DNA of 64,000 nucleotides from RUG626 sp051866775 (GTDB lineage: Bacteria > Bacillota > Clostridia > Oscillospirales > Oscillospiraceae), in assembly GCA_051866775.1 (NCBI GenBank), contig JBJDXR010000043.1:1-64000 (forward strand). The letters run 5' to 3'. The position numbers and the translations under genes are program-made. The notes under the pieces were generated by a model. The model did no database searches. It was not told where the DNA came from and saw nothing but the letters and a program-made list of their open reading frames with translations. Positions 41,086 through 50,025 of the stretch are shown piece after piece. Each line of letters opens with the position of its first letter. Positions within the stretch are counted from its first letter, which is position 1.

Positions 41086-44000
41086 TCAGCCATTCAGTGC
41101 TTTATGAAATCTTGCAATGACTGTCGCAAGCTCAGCACGGGAGCAGCTTTCCAGAGGACTCAGTTCTGTAGCGGAGGTGCCCTCGATTATACCTTCCGCA
41201 ACAGACCACTTTATAGCCTCAGCGGCGAAATTGCCTGCTTTTGCAAAGTCTGTAAACCGTGACATATCATTGCCGGAGTAATCCTTTTCCACAAGCCCTG
41301 CGTACTGGCTGTAACGGTAGAAGAATGTAATCATCTCCTGACGGGTCGCTGCCCTGTCCGGAGCAAACTCATTGTCTGAGACTCCGTTTGTAATGCCGTT
41401 TTCCACCGCCCACTGTACAGCGTCCTTATACCAATCCTGCGAAAGATCGGTAAAGCTGTTGGTACCGGAGACCGCCGGGCTGCCGTTGAGACGGTAAAGG
41501 ACGGTGACGATCATTGCGCGCGAGGCGTTCGTATAGGGGGCAAAGAGGCTGTTGCCAATGCCGTCCATAAGGCCGTTTTCTGCGGCATACTCAACGTTCT
41601 GGGCAAACCACTCGCCGCAAATGTCCTTAAATGTTGATACTACGACCTTGATGGTCGCGGGGGTCTCGGAACGGCCTTGCTCAAAACCGGTGCCGCACTT
41701 GGCGATAAGGTACAGGTCGATATCAAGCTCCTGTCCCACAGTGAAGCCGTCCTCATTTTCAATGTCAATGACGAAGGTATTGGCTATACCCTGGGAGTTG
41801 CTCTTGGTGCTGACTTCGCCGAAATTCACGACTGTTACGGTGCAGTCGCCGCTCTCTCCTACGAAGCTGTATTTGCGGTAATTTGTGGTGTCGATATTTG
41901 AGATCGCATGATCTGCCGCGGAGATATAGTCGCCGCTCATGAATATGGTGGCCTTGGTGCCGTCACCGGATATCACGGCAGCTGCGTGGTAATCTCCGGA
42001 CTCAGGCTCAGCAGCGAGGATGTCAAGGAGCGGATCACGGGACTCGAGGTCGTCAGTGACAACTCTGAGGGTGTTCTGGCTCTCAATAATCAGGTTCTGA
42101 CCGCTCTTGATGTAGATGTTGTAATCACCGGCGTCAATAGGCGAACCCTGATTGTGATAATAGAACTTGGCTCCGGCGGCGGAGAAGGAATCGGACTGGG
42201 TGTGTTTTCCGGTATCGGGATTGCCGAGAAGATTGTTGGTGCCCTGAACGCTGAGGCCTGTGGGATTGTAGTCTGCGCTGTAAGGCGCGGTCTCGAGGCT
42301 CTCGAAGCAATCCCAGGGGACGGTCAGCTCGTTAAATGCCCAACCCGGCTTGCTGTCGGCAATGAGGACAACGTCATCCTTGAGCTGCACGCCGGTAATG
42401 GGATTGACAGTAACGGTGTAATCGGTGCCGCTTGCTGTGTAAACAATGGTACTGACCTGACTGAGAAGGCTGTCGGAGTTCCCGGCGGTACCATCCTGCA
42501 TGGTGACGGATCTGATGACCGCGTTTTTGTAGTTGGTCTCAAGATCCTTGACCTTGAAGGCCTTATCGTGAGAATCCAGCTGGACAGACACCTTGCCGCT
42601 TTCAATGTAGTAATCGCCGTAGTTGTTTGCGCCGAAGAGCCTGTCAATAGTGAGGTCGCCCGTACCTGTCTCCTCAAGCGTGTCCACAACATTTACCTTA
42701 AGCTTAAGCGTCGCGGGAACGAGGGAACGTCCCTGTTCTGTCCCGGTGCCGACCATCGCGATAAGGTAGACCTGAACCTCGATGATCTCACCGTTGGTGA
42801 GAGCGTCGGTGCTTTCAATATCAATGATATATGTTCCTTCGATGCCCTGACCGCCCTTACTGTTTCCTACGAAGCCGTAGTTTACCATCGGGACGGTGAT
42901 ACCTGCGGTGGCGCTGCTGCCCTCAAAGCCGAACTTACGGAAGTTGTCCTTGAGAACTATGTTGGTTATAGCGCCGTCCGCGACGGAGATGTTCTCATCG
43001 TCGATATAGAAGGTAGCTCTGGTACTGCCCTTTGCAACGGTAGTTTCGGCATGGCATGCACCGCCTTCAAGCTCCTTGGCAGTGAGGTTGAGAAGCTCTG
43101 AGCTGTCGTTATCTGCGGTGCCGAAATTGGTGGTGACGACCTGAATGGTATTCTCGCTCTCAATAATGAGTGTGCCGTATCTGGTATAAAGATGATAATC
43201 GCCCGGCTCAAAGCTGCCGACGATCACATTGTTTACATAGTCACCGTACTTGAAGCTCGCGCTGCCGGCAGTTATGCTGTTGTAAGTTTTGCCGTCAACG
43301 GTTATGTTCTGGATGGCCTGCTTGCCGCTGTCGGGATTGCCGATGGAATATGCATCTGCAGCGGGGAAGCCCTCGTCATTGGGATAGCAGCCATCCACGA
43401 AGGAGCCTGCGGGGACCGCCACTTCGTTAAAGGGCCAGCCCGGCTTGCTGTCGGCATAGAGGATCGTGCCTTCCTCAACCTGCATACCGGTCAGGGCCTG
43501 CACGGTCACGGTGTTCCCGCCGTATGTGATGGAGGATACGTCTGTAAGGAGACTTTCGGCAGTGCCTTCATCACCGGAAGCAAGCGTTACGGAAGTGAGC
43601 TTCTCACCGGTGGAAACGACAACGTCTCCGGCGGTGAGGGTCTTATTATCTGCCGCGATCTGAACGGTGTGGCCGTCAGCGATGTTGTAGTCTCCGTAGC
43701 CCGCGCCGAAGATGTGGTCGACCGCGAAAGCGGCGTCGGAGGTTTCTGCGGAGCCGGCAGTCACTTTGACCGTGATGCTCACGGGCACTGCGGAGCTTTC
43801 AACGGGCTTGCCGGTGCCGCGCATGGAATACAGGGAGACGGAAAGCGTAAGCTGGCCCGCGGTGAGGGTCTTGCTGTTTTCAATGTCAACAGTATATTCG
43901 CCGTCAACAAGATTTATTGTGCCGGTTGCCCTTCCGCCGTTAAGAGCGGAGCCGGAGACGGAGTTGACGGTGAAGCCAAACTCGGTGCGGTCGGAAATGT

Positions 44001-44952
44001 CGGCATTCTGGACGATGGTTTTGTCGGAGGTGTCAAGATAGAGCACATCACTGTCCATTGTGAAGCTCATTCTGGTGCTGTCGTTTGCTCCGACAGCGGC
44101 AGAGATTTCAGCATCGGACTTGGCGGACAGGTTTAGGGATGTGCCGGCGGTATAGCTGTTATAGGAGTCGACTATATAGTAGCCGGAGGCGTTATCGCCA
44201 TAGCCGGATACATATTTTGCGCCGGTGTAGGTACCTGTGTGCAGGGTCCTGATATCGATGGTATATTCGCTTTCGATTATCAGATTCTGATCATATTTTA
44301 TGTAGATATGATACCTGCCCTCGGTGATGGAGGAGCCGTCGTTGTGGTAATAGAAACGAACACCGTCATCGCTGTAGGAATCTGCCTGGGCATGCTTGCC
44401 GGTATCGGGATTACCTATAAGATATGTACCCTTCTGGCCGTCTGGGTTATATTCTGCGCTGTACGGGGCGGACTCCATGGATTCAAAGGCATCCCATGGA
44501 ATGGTGACCTGACAGTACTCCCAGCCGGGAAGACTCTCGGCAAATACGATAAGATTGTCTTCTCTAAGCTGAAGGCCGGGCATCTGCTCAATGTCTATGG
44601 TGCTTGTCCTGCCGCCTGCGCTGTAAACGACGCAGTCGACGTCGGCAAGAAGGCTGTCCCGGCTGCCCTTACTCCCGTCAGTAAGAACTACTTCCTCAAG
44701 CTTACTTGCTTCCGGTGTAACGACGATGTCATCGACTGTCAATGACTTGTCGTTGTATGCGATCTGAACTGTCTCACCGCTGTTTTGCAGACGGTATCCG
44801 CCGTAGTTGCTCGCGCCGAACAGTCTTGAGACGGTCACAGATCCTCCCTCAGCATGGGCTGGTACCAACAGAAGTCCGCAGCACATGCAGATACACATGA
44901 GAAGCGCCGTAAGCCGGTGGATGCTCTTACCCGAAGTAACGCGATTTTTCAT
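41086..44952 (-). CDS. Large secreted SLH-domain surface protein with three long internal repeats
   Basis: A 1288-residue exported protein. The signal peptide ends at AHA (residues 32-34). Three homologous units follow (about 38-400, 407-756, 766-1106), each opening with a (D/S)RLFGAxNYGxY-like strand and holding the repeated stretches GNPDTGKHxQxDS and LIIESExTIxVVT, so they are probably beta-rich modules. Three SLH domains close it (about 1106-1165, 1166-1230, 1232-1288; FKDICGEWFAQNVEYAAENGLM and similar), which bind pyruvylated cell-wall polymer. AAGGAGG lies 6 nt before the ATG. I do not recognise the repeat family; an adhesin, binding protein or S-layer component are all possible. Confidence 0.88.
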   Translation of the reverse strand: MKNRVTSGKSIHRLTALLMCICMCCGLLLVPAHAEGGSVTVSRLFGASNYGGYRLQNSGETVQIAYNDKSLTVDDIVVTPEASKLEEVVLTDGSKGSRDSLLADVDCVVYSAGGRTSTIDIEQMPGLQLREDNLIVFAESLPGWEYCQVTIPWDAFESMESAPYSAEYNPDGQKGTYLIGNPDTGKHAQADSYSDDGVRFYYHNDGSSITEGRYHIYIKYDQNLIIESEYTIDIRTLHTGTYTGAKYVSGYGDNASGYYIVDSYNSYTAGTSLNLSAKSDAEISAAVGANDSTRMSFTMDSDVLYLDTSDKTIVQNADISDRTEFGFTVNSVSGSALNGGRATGTINLVDGEYTVDIENSKTLTAGQLTLSVSLYSMRGTGKPVESSAVPVSITVKVTAGSAETSDAAFAVDHIFGAGYGDYNIADGHTVQIAADNKTLTAGDVVVSTGEKLTSVTLASGDEGTAESLLTDVSSITYGGNTVTVQALTGMQVEEGTILYADSKPGWPFNEVAVPAGSFVDGCYPNDEGFPAADAYSIGNPDSGKQAIQNITVDGKTYNSITAGSASFKYGDYVNNVIVGSFEPGDYHLYTRYGTLIIESENTIQVVTTNFGTADNDSSELLNLTAKELEGGACHAETTVAKGSTRATFYIDDENISVADGAITNIVLKDNFRKFGFEGSSATAGITVPMVNYGFVGNSKGGQGIEGTYIIDIESTDALTNGEIIEVQVYLIAMVGTGTEQGRSLVPATLKLKVNVVDTLEETGTGDLTIDRLFGANNYGDYYIESGKVSVQLDSHDKAFKVKDLETNYKNAVIRSVTMQDGTAGNSDSLLSQVSTIVYTASGTDYTVTVNPITGVQLKDDVVLIADSKPGWAFNELTVPWDCFESLETAPYSADYNPTGLSVQGTNNLLGNPDTGKHTQSDSFSAAGAKFYYHNQGSPIDAGDYNIYIKSGQNLIIESQNTLRVVTDDLESRDPLLDILAAEPESGDYHAAAVISGDGTKATIFMSGDYISAADHAISNIDTTNYRKYSFVGESGDCTVTVVNFGEVSTKSNSQGIANTFVIDIENEDGFTVGQELDIDLYLIAKCGTGFEQGRSETPATIKVVVSTFKDICGEWFAQNVEYAAENGLMDGIGNSLFAPYTNASRAMIVTVLYRLNGSPAVSGTNSFTDLSQDWYKDAVQWAVENGITNGVSDNEFAPDRAATRQEMITFFYRYSQYAGLVEKDYSGNDMSRFTDFAKAGNFAAEAIKWSVAEGIIEGTSATELSPLESCSRAELATVIARFHKALNG
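41635..44841 (-). repeat. Three ~350-residue protein-level repeats in the SLH surface protein
   Basis: Units at about 43753-44841, 42685-43734 and 41635-42657. Shared landmarks in each: RLFG/HIFG opening, KxGW(E/P/A)(F/Y)N(E/Q)(L/V)(T/A)VP in the middle, GNPDxGK, then LIIES, and a closing ATxKxKV-like strand. Units 1 and 3 are closest (both have WDxFES-ETAPYSAxYNP); unit 2 is diverged there. Confidence 0.8.
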
Positions 44953-45283
44953 AGTAAACCTCCTTAGTACGATTTAAACTTGTCTGCCTTCTTAGTTTGA
45001 CGCTTATCACCTCACTATTTGTCATATTTTGCACAAAAATAAAAAGAGAGATGCGCTGTAAAATTGTACTAATTACAAGATATCACCTGCTTTGATTGTT
45101 GTCAAAAAGATTAAACTCAATTATTTATGATTATATTTTGACTAATTTTAGGCTGGATTAAATAAAAATAAATATGCAAAATAACAAAAAAGCGACTGAC
45201 ACTTGGCCGGAAGGGGACATGACAAATGTTATAAAAGCCGAGACAACAGTATTTAAATTGCTGCCGGAGGCATTCTGCAAAGT
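44953..45283. other. AT-rich intergenic region upstream of the SLH gene
   Basis: No gene is supported here. It carries the SLH gene leader and promoter (45077-45105) and then a plain A/T-rich stretch up to the parB terminator. A 61-codon minus frame at 45117-45302 has no ribosome site and ends in the promoter region. Confidence 0.6.
45077..45105 (-). promoter_or_regulatory. Promoter of the SLH surface protein gene
   Basis: Minus strand TTGACA (45105-45100), 17 bp spacer, TATCTT (45082-45077), leaving a leader of about 120 nt. Confidence 0.55.
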
Positions 45284-45317
45284 AAAAAAACCCGCTGATC
45301 AAAAGAAGATCAGCGGG
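45284..45317 (-). terminator. Terminator after the ParB-like gene
   Basis: Minus strand stem CCCGCTGATC / GATCAGCGGG with a seven-base loop followed by T7. Confidence 0.9.
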
Positions 45318-45363
45318 GACGGCTGTTTATGGGAAATTTTTGATGATTAGAAGAATTTGTAAT

Positions 45364-46197
45364 TCATCCGGCCATTTTTGAGCTGATACTCTTATCCGGG
45401 ATGCGGATGGTCAGCTTTATGCAGTTGTCACATTCCTCGCGGATGCACTCGGCGTCGATCCCGCCGCCTCGCATCATGTCGATGCCGTGGGTTATGCTGT
45501 TTAAGAACATACGCACATCCTTGACTATGTACAGCGGCCGCTGCCCGGGAAGCTCCTCCGGAGTGCGGGTTTTTAATAGGCCGGTGACGTATTTTTCCGC
45601 GGCCTCCGGACCCATGTCCATATAGGCCATCTCGCAAAGAGCCGCCTCGCGTATGTCCTCCTGAGTTATCCGAAGCAGCGCCAGCGCGTGGCGCTCTGTA
45701 AGCCCCGAGTCGCGAATCGCCATAAGCATATGCCTGGGAAGGCGCAGTATGCGCAGCTTGGACACCACCTGCCTGACGGTGAGGCCCGCTTGTGCCGCGG
45801 CCTCCTCCACAGAATAGCCGTGGTTATATATAAGCTGCTTGAGCTGCTCCGCCGTATCGAGAAAATCCTGCTGGTGCCGGTGCAGGTTTTCGGAGAGCCT
45901 GACCGACCAGAACTCCCTGTCATCGGCGGATATTACGCGGCACGGCACCCTTTTTTGCCCGCACAGCTTTGCCGCTGAGAGCCTGCGCATCCCGCAGATA
46001 AGTTCAAAACCCTTTCCTTTTCTGCGTACGGTGAGGGGATGCAGCATACCGTAACGGGAGATACTGGCGGCGAGAGCGGCTATATCCTTTTCATCACTGT
46101 TTTCAAGGGAGTCATGTGTTATCAGCTCTGTCTTTACATATCGTATCCTGCCCCTGCGGCCGGAAACCGCATTAAGGTCTTTCTTTTGCAATAACAT
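45364..46197 (-). CDS. ParB/Noc-family DNA-binding CTPase-like protein
   Basis: A 277-residue protein. The N-terminal ParB domain has the box-II-like GMRRLSAAKLCG (about 93-104) and SENLHRHQQDFLDTA, which form the CTP- and clamp-related core; a helix-turn-helix follows (YSVEEAAAQAGLTVRQVVSKLRIL, then LTERHALALLR). The N-terminal ParA-activating peptide and an adjacent parA are not evident, which makes Noc-like nucleoid occlusion as likely as chromosome segregation. GAGGTGTG precedes the ATG. It has its own promoter with a flanking inverted repeat, and a strong terminator. Confidence 0.88.
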   Translation of the reverse strand: MLLQKKDLNAVSGRRGRIRYVKTELITHDSLENSDEKDIAALAASISRYGMLHPLTVRRKGKGFELICGMRRLSAAKLCGQKRVPCRVISADDREFWSVRLSENLHRHQQDFLDTAEQLKQLIYNHGYSVEEAAAQAGLTVRQVVSKLRILRLPRHMLMAIRDSGLTERHALALLRITQEDIREAALCEMAYMDMGPEAAEKYVTGLLKTRTPEELPGQRPLYIVKDVRMFLNSITHGIDMMRGGGIDAECIREECDNCIKLTIRIPDKSISSKMAG

Positions 46198-46211
46198 CGC
46201 ACACCTCGCAA

Positions 46212-46245
46212 AATATAGTGTTTTTATGACTCAATGTTAACACTA
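46212..46245 (-). promoter_or_regulatory. Promoter of the ParB-like gene with flanking inverted repeat
   Basis: Minus strand TTAACA (46240-46235), 17 bp spacer, TATATT (46217-46212). TAGTGTT (46216-46222) and its exact complement AACACTA (46239-46245) bracket the spacer, a possible autoregulatory operator. Confidence 0.65.
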
Positions 46246-46265
46246 CATATACGCAAAGACAGACG

Positions 46266-46302
46266 AAAAAAGTCGTCCGCGGCAAAAAAAGCCGCGGACG
46301 AC
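46266..46302 (-). terminator. Terminator after aspS
   Basis: 12 bp perfect minus-strand stem GTCGTCCGCGGC / GCCGCGGACGAC, loop T7, followed by T6. Confidence 0.92.
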
Positions 46303-46319
46303 GGAAAGTTTTAGATTTT

Positions 46320-48098
46320 TTATTCCTCGGTTTGTGCAGCGACCTTGATGCTCAGCTCATCCAGCTGCTTTTGAGTGACGGGAGCCGGAGCGCCCATCAT
46401 CAGATCCTGTGCGTTTTTGTTCATGGGGAAGGCGATGATCTCCCTGATTGAGTCCTCTCCTGCAAGGAGCATGACCATGCGGTCCACACCGGGGGCGATC
46501 CCAGCATGGGGGGGCGCGCCGTAGCAGAAGGCGTTGTACATGGCCGGGAACTTGGACTTGACGTCGTCCTCGCCAAGACGTACAAGCTCGAAGGCCTTTA
46601 TCATGATATCCGGGTCGTGGTTGCGGACGGCTCCGGAGGAAAGCTCCACGCCGTTGACTACCAGATCATACTGGAAGGCGGTTATGGATAGGGGATCGAT
46701 CTCTCCGCGCTCCGCTTTTTCAAGGATCTCAAGCCCTCCATTGGGCATTGAGAACGGGTTGTGACAAAATTCAAGCTCCCCGGACTCCTCGCCGATCTCG
46801 TACATGGGGAAGTCAACTATCCAGCAGAACTCGTACTTCTCTTTGTCCATAAGACCGGGTACGGCGTTTCCAAAGGTCTTTATTATGACTCCGGACGTCT
46901 TTTGAGCGGCGGACTTTTTTCCGGAGGACAGGGCGACCAAGCTGCCCTTTTCAAGACCAAGGACGTCAATGACCTGCGCTTTGCTCTCCTGAAGGAATTT
47001 GGCTATACCGCCCACCAGCTCGCCGCTGTCGTCAAGGCGGAACCAGTAGGGCTTATTGCCGGACTGGACCTCCACGTCGGCGCAGAGCTTGTCTATCTGC
47101 TTACGGGTGCCGGTAAAGCCGGGGATGACAACGGCCTTGACGGTGTTTCCTGCAAACGGCTCGAAGCCGCAGCCGGTCAAAAGCTCCGTCGCGTCCTGAA
47201 CGGTCAGCTTTATGCGCAGGTCCGGTTTGTCGGAGCCGTAAAGCTCCATGGCCTCCTCGTAGGGGATGCGCTTAAAGGGAGCACAGGAGGCGCTGTTGTA
47301 CAGTCCGTATTTTGAGAAGATCGGCGGAAGGACGTCCTCAAGGACGGAGAACACATCCTCCTGAGAGGCAAAGGCCATCTCCATATCCAGCTGGTAAAAC
47401 TCACCAGGAGAGCGGTCGGCTCTGGCATCCTCATCACGGAAGCAGGGGGCTATCTGGAAATACCGGTCAAAGCCGGCGGTCATCAAAAGCTGCTTGAACT
47501 GCTGGGGAGCCTGAGGGAGAGCATAAAACTTTCCGGGGTGATTGCGGCTGGGAACAAGATAGTCCCTCGCCCCCTCAGGTGATGAAGCGGTAAGTATAGG
47601 AGTGGTTATCTCCAGAAAGCCGTGGTCTATCATGGCGCTGCGCAGCGCGGCTACGACCTGTGAGCGCAAAACGATATTGCGCTTTACCTCCGGATTTCTC
47701 AAATCCAGATAGCGGTATTTAAGACGCGCGGCCTCGTCGGCTTCGCGGCTGCGGTTTATCTGGAAGGGCAGCTCATTGTACCGGCAGCGGCCCAGTACCT
47801 CAAGGCTCTCAGGGACAACCTCAATGTCGCCGGTGGGCAGCTTGGGGTTCTTGCTTGCCCTCTCCCTGACGGTACCGGTGACGGATATGGTGGATTCCTT
47901 GTTTATGGCCTTGAAGGCCTTTATCATGTCCTCACTCTCCGCCACGATCTGGGTAGTGCCGTAAAAGTCGCGGAGGACAATAAACACAAGATTCCCGCTG
48001 ACCTCACGGATGTTATCCAGAAAGCCGGCCAGTGTGACGGTCTTGCCTGCATCCGTCAGGCGAAGCTCGCTGCAGTTATGTGTGCGTGACTGAAACAT
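46320..48098 (-). CDS. aspS: Aspartyl-tRNA synthetase (bacterial type)
   Basis: A 592-residue class IIb synthetase. An N-terminal OB-fold anticodon domain (TVTLAGFLDNIREVSGNLVF) is followed by the catalytic core with SPEGARDYLVPSR, PQQFKQLLMTAGFDRYFQIAPCFRDEDARADR (motif 2), the bacterial GAD insertion domain, and motif 3 in GIAPGVDRMVMLL. Length is normal. AAGGAAG precedes the ATG at 48098; an upstream ATG has no site. It is 37 bp downstream of hisS, the usual pair in Firmicutes. Discriminating versus non-discriminating type was not determined. Confidence 0.96.
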   Translation of the reverse strand: MFQSRTHNCSELRLTDAGKTVTLAGFLDNIREVSGNLVFIVLRDFYGTTQIVAESEDMIKAFKAINKESTISVTGTVRERASKNPKLPTGDIEVVPESLEVLGRCRYNELPFQINRSREADEAARLKYRYLDLRNPEVKRNIVLRSQVVAALRSAMIDHGFLEITTPILTASSPEGARDYLVPSRNHPGKFYALPQAPQQFKQLLMTAGFDRYFQIAPCFRDEDARADRSPGEFYQLDMEMAFASQEDVFSVLEDVLPPIFSKYGLYNSASCAPFKRIPYEEAMELYGSDKPDLRIKLTVQDATELLTGCGFEPFAGNTVKAVVIPGFTGTRKQIDKLCADVEVQSGNKPYWFRLDDSGELVGGIAKFLQESKAQVIDVLGLEKGSLVALSSGKKSAAQKTSGVIIKTFGNAVPGLMDKEKYEFCWIVDFPMYEIGEESGELEFCHNPFSMPNGGLEILEKAERGEIDPLSITAFQYDLVVNGVELSSGAVRNHDPDIMIKAFELVRLGEDDVKSKFPAMYNAFCYGAPPHAGIAPGVDRMVMLLAGEDSIREIIAFPMNKNAQDLMMGAPAPVTQKQLDELSIKVAAQTEE

Positions 48099-48135
48099 AT
48101 AAAAATACTTCCTTTTGGTGTATAAATTTATGCTT

Positions 48136-49515
48136 TTACAGGCTTTCGGCGTGGGCTTGTTCAAAAATCACCGATGCGGCCGACTGGGCCTTCAGCGCGG
48201 TATTTATGATACCGACTGCCTCATCCAGAGGGACGGTCACCTGCTCGCCCTTTGTGAGATCCTTTAGTGATACAAGGTCCTTTGTCTCCTCATCCTCGCC
48301 TAAAAATACAGCGAAGGGGATACCAAGCTTTGAGGCGTAGGTAATCTTCTGCTTAAATTTTTTCTGTTCGCTGTAGATTTGGGTGCGTATCCCGAACTCA
48401 CGAAGCTTGGTGGCGGCGCTTATTGCATAGCCCCTTTGCCCATCTCCCATGGGTATGACCAGCACATCGGCCGGCGCGGTATTTACGGCGGGATTTAGCA
48501 TGTGCTGCTCACTGAGCACATAGAAAAGCCGCGTAAGGCCGATGGAGATACCCACGCCGGGGAGCTTCTTATCTGTGTAGTATTCGGCCAGATTGTCGTA
48601 GCGTCCGCCGGAACAGACGGAGCCAACCTCCGGATGATCAAGCATGACGGTCTCGTAGACAGTGCCGGTGTAGTAGTCAAGGCCTCTGGCGATAGTCAGG
48701 TCGACGGCAAAACGCTCCTCCGGAACGCCGAAGGCGCCCAGGTGCCTGGTCACGGCAATAAGCTCATCAAGGCCAAGATCAAAGGTTTCGTTTTTGCCGC
48801 GATAATTTTCGAGAGATGAAATGATCTCGGAATTTGTCCCCTTTATGGAGATAAAGCGCAGTATCTCGTCGGCGTCGGAAACGGTTATGTCAAAGTCGTC
48901 TGTCAGTATGGCCTTGACCTTCTGGGCGCCTATCTTTTCAAGCTTGTCCACGGTGCGCATAATATCCCCGGACTTATCCGAAAGCCCCAGCATATCGTAA
49001 AAGCCGGTGAGAAGCTTGCGGTTGTTCACACGTATGACAAAACGCGAAAGCCCCAGCTCCGTAAACGCGCGGTGGATTATCGAAGGTATCTCAGCCTCGT
49101 TATCAAGGGATAACGCCCCGTCGCCTATTACGTCGATGTCCGCCTGATAAAACTCTCTGAATCTGCCGCGCTGAGCACGCTCTCCCCGGTAGACCTTGCT
49201 TATCTGATAGCGGCGGAAGGGGAAGGTCAGCTCTCCGTAATGGAGTGCGACATATTTTGCCAGAGGTACGGTCAGGTCAAAGCGCAGGGCGATGTCGGAG
49301 TCGCCCTTTGTGAAGCGGTATATCTGCTTCTCAGTCTCCCCGCCGCCCTTGGCCAGAAGCACATCCGAGGACTCTATCGCAGGAGTGTCCAGCGGAGTGA
49401 AGCCATAGAGGGAGTAAACCCGGCGCAGGGTGTCCATTATCCTGTCAAACTGTGCCTGCTGCGGGGGCAGCAGCTCCATAAAGCCCGACAGGGTGTGGGG
49501 TTTAATGCGTTCCAT
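48136..49515 (-). CDS. hisS: Histidyl-tRNA synthetase
   Basis: A 459-residue class IIa synthetase. FDLTVPLAKYVA and RYQISKVYRGERAQRGRFREFYQADIDVIG give motif 2; the histidine signatures are LTIARGLDYYTGTVYE and SVCSGGRYDNLAEYY; motif 3 is GVGISIGLTRLF. The C-terminal anticodon domain follows. It is somewhat longer than the usual 420 residues, with a short C-terminal extension. AAGGAG lies 9 nt before the ATG. The 66 bp gap to mgsA holds a terminator-type hairpin but no T-box. Confidence 0.96.
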   Translation of the reverse strand: MERIKPHTLSGFMELLPPQQAQFDRIMDTLRRVYSLYGFTPLDTPAIESSDVLLAKGGGETEKQIYRFTKGDSDIALRFDLTVPLAKYVALHYGELTFPFRRYQISKVYRGERAQRGRFREFYQADIDVIGDGALSLDNEAEIPSIIHRAFTELGLSRFVIRVNNRKLLTGFYDMLGLSDKSGDIMRTVDKLEKIGAQKVKAILTDDFDITVSDADEILRFISIKGTNSEIISSLENYRGKNETFDLGLDELIAVTRHLGAFGVPEERFAVDLTIARGLDYYTGTVYETVMLDHPEVGSVCSGGRYDNLAEYYTDKKLPGVGISIGLTRLFYVLSEQHMLNPAVNTAPADVLVIPMGDGQRGYAISAATKLREFGIRTQIYSEQKKFKQKITYASKLGIPFAVFLGEDEETKDLVSLKDLTKGEQVTVPLDEAVGIINTALKAQSAASVIFEQAHAESL

Positions 49516-49531
49516 AAAACGGTCTCCTTAT

Positions 49532-49563
49532 AAAAAGGCTCCCGCCCGCCATGGGCGAGAGCC
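49532..49563 (-). terminator. Terminator or attenuator between mgsA and hisS
   Basis: Minus strand stem GGCTCTCGCCC / GGGCGGGAGCC with a five-base loop followed by T5, placed 15 bp before the hisS start. Confidence 0.75.
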
Positions 49564-49581
49564 GGGTTTGTTGTGGTGATA

Positions 49582-49983
49582 TTACTTCTTGGGATTTACA
49601 ATGTCACGCCAGTCAAGCAGGCCATCCTTAAGGCCGCGTATAAGGACCTCAGCGGTGGCTACATTGGTTGCAAAGGGGACATTCTGCTGGTCACACAGGC
49701 GGCCGATCTTATCCACCGCACTCATGGCCTTATCATCTGTTGGGTCTGCAAAGAAGAGCACCAGATCAAGCTCGTTATATGCGATACGCGCGCACATCTG
49801 CTGGTCACCGCCCTGCGCGCAGGACAGGTACAGGTCAATGGGAAGTCCAGTCGCTTCAGCGACAACACGGCCGGTGGTGTTTGTTGCGCATAAGGAATGT
49901 GCCGATAGGATGCCACAGTAAGCTATACAAAATTGTACCATCAGTTCTTTTTTTCTGTCATGTGCCATAAGCGCGATATTCAA
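49582..49983 (-). CDS. mgsA: Methylglyoxal synthase
   Basis: A 133-residue enzyme turning dihydroxyacetone phosphate into methylglyoxal and phosphate, a glycolytic bypass. MNIALMAHDRKK opens as in other MgsA; the phosphate-binding ATNTTGRVV and GGDQQ with catalytic Asp60 are present, as is the TNVATAEVLI stretch. The start codon is TTG, five bases after AGGTGG. The usual NGTG-type phosphate loop residue is Asn here (ATNTTG versus ATGTTG), and some other positions also differ from the Bacillus protein. It sits between minD and hisS, a common clostridial position. Confidence 0.92.
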   Translation of the reverse strand: MNIALMAHDRKKELMVQFCIAYCGILSAHSLCATNTTGRVVAEATGLPIDLYLSCAQGGDQQMCARIAYNELDLVLFFADPTDDKAMSAVDKIGRLCDQQNVPFATNVATAEVLIRGLKDGLLDWRDIVNPKK

Positions 49984-50025
49984 TTAAGCCACCTGCTTTC
50001 ATATATAATTAATATAACTTTATTT

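Noticed and set aside
41908..44136. Long plus-strand open frames opposite the SLH gene (41908-43101 and 43192-44136)
   Set aside because: They mirror the GC-rich, repetitive coding strand of a gene with signal peptide, repeats and SLH domains; they lack ribosome sites and recognisable domains.
45117..45302. 61-codon minus-strand frame between the SLH and ParB genes
   Set aside because: No ribosome site, overlaps the parB terminator, low-complexity AT-rich composition.
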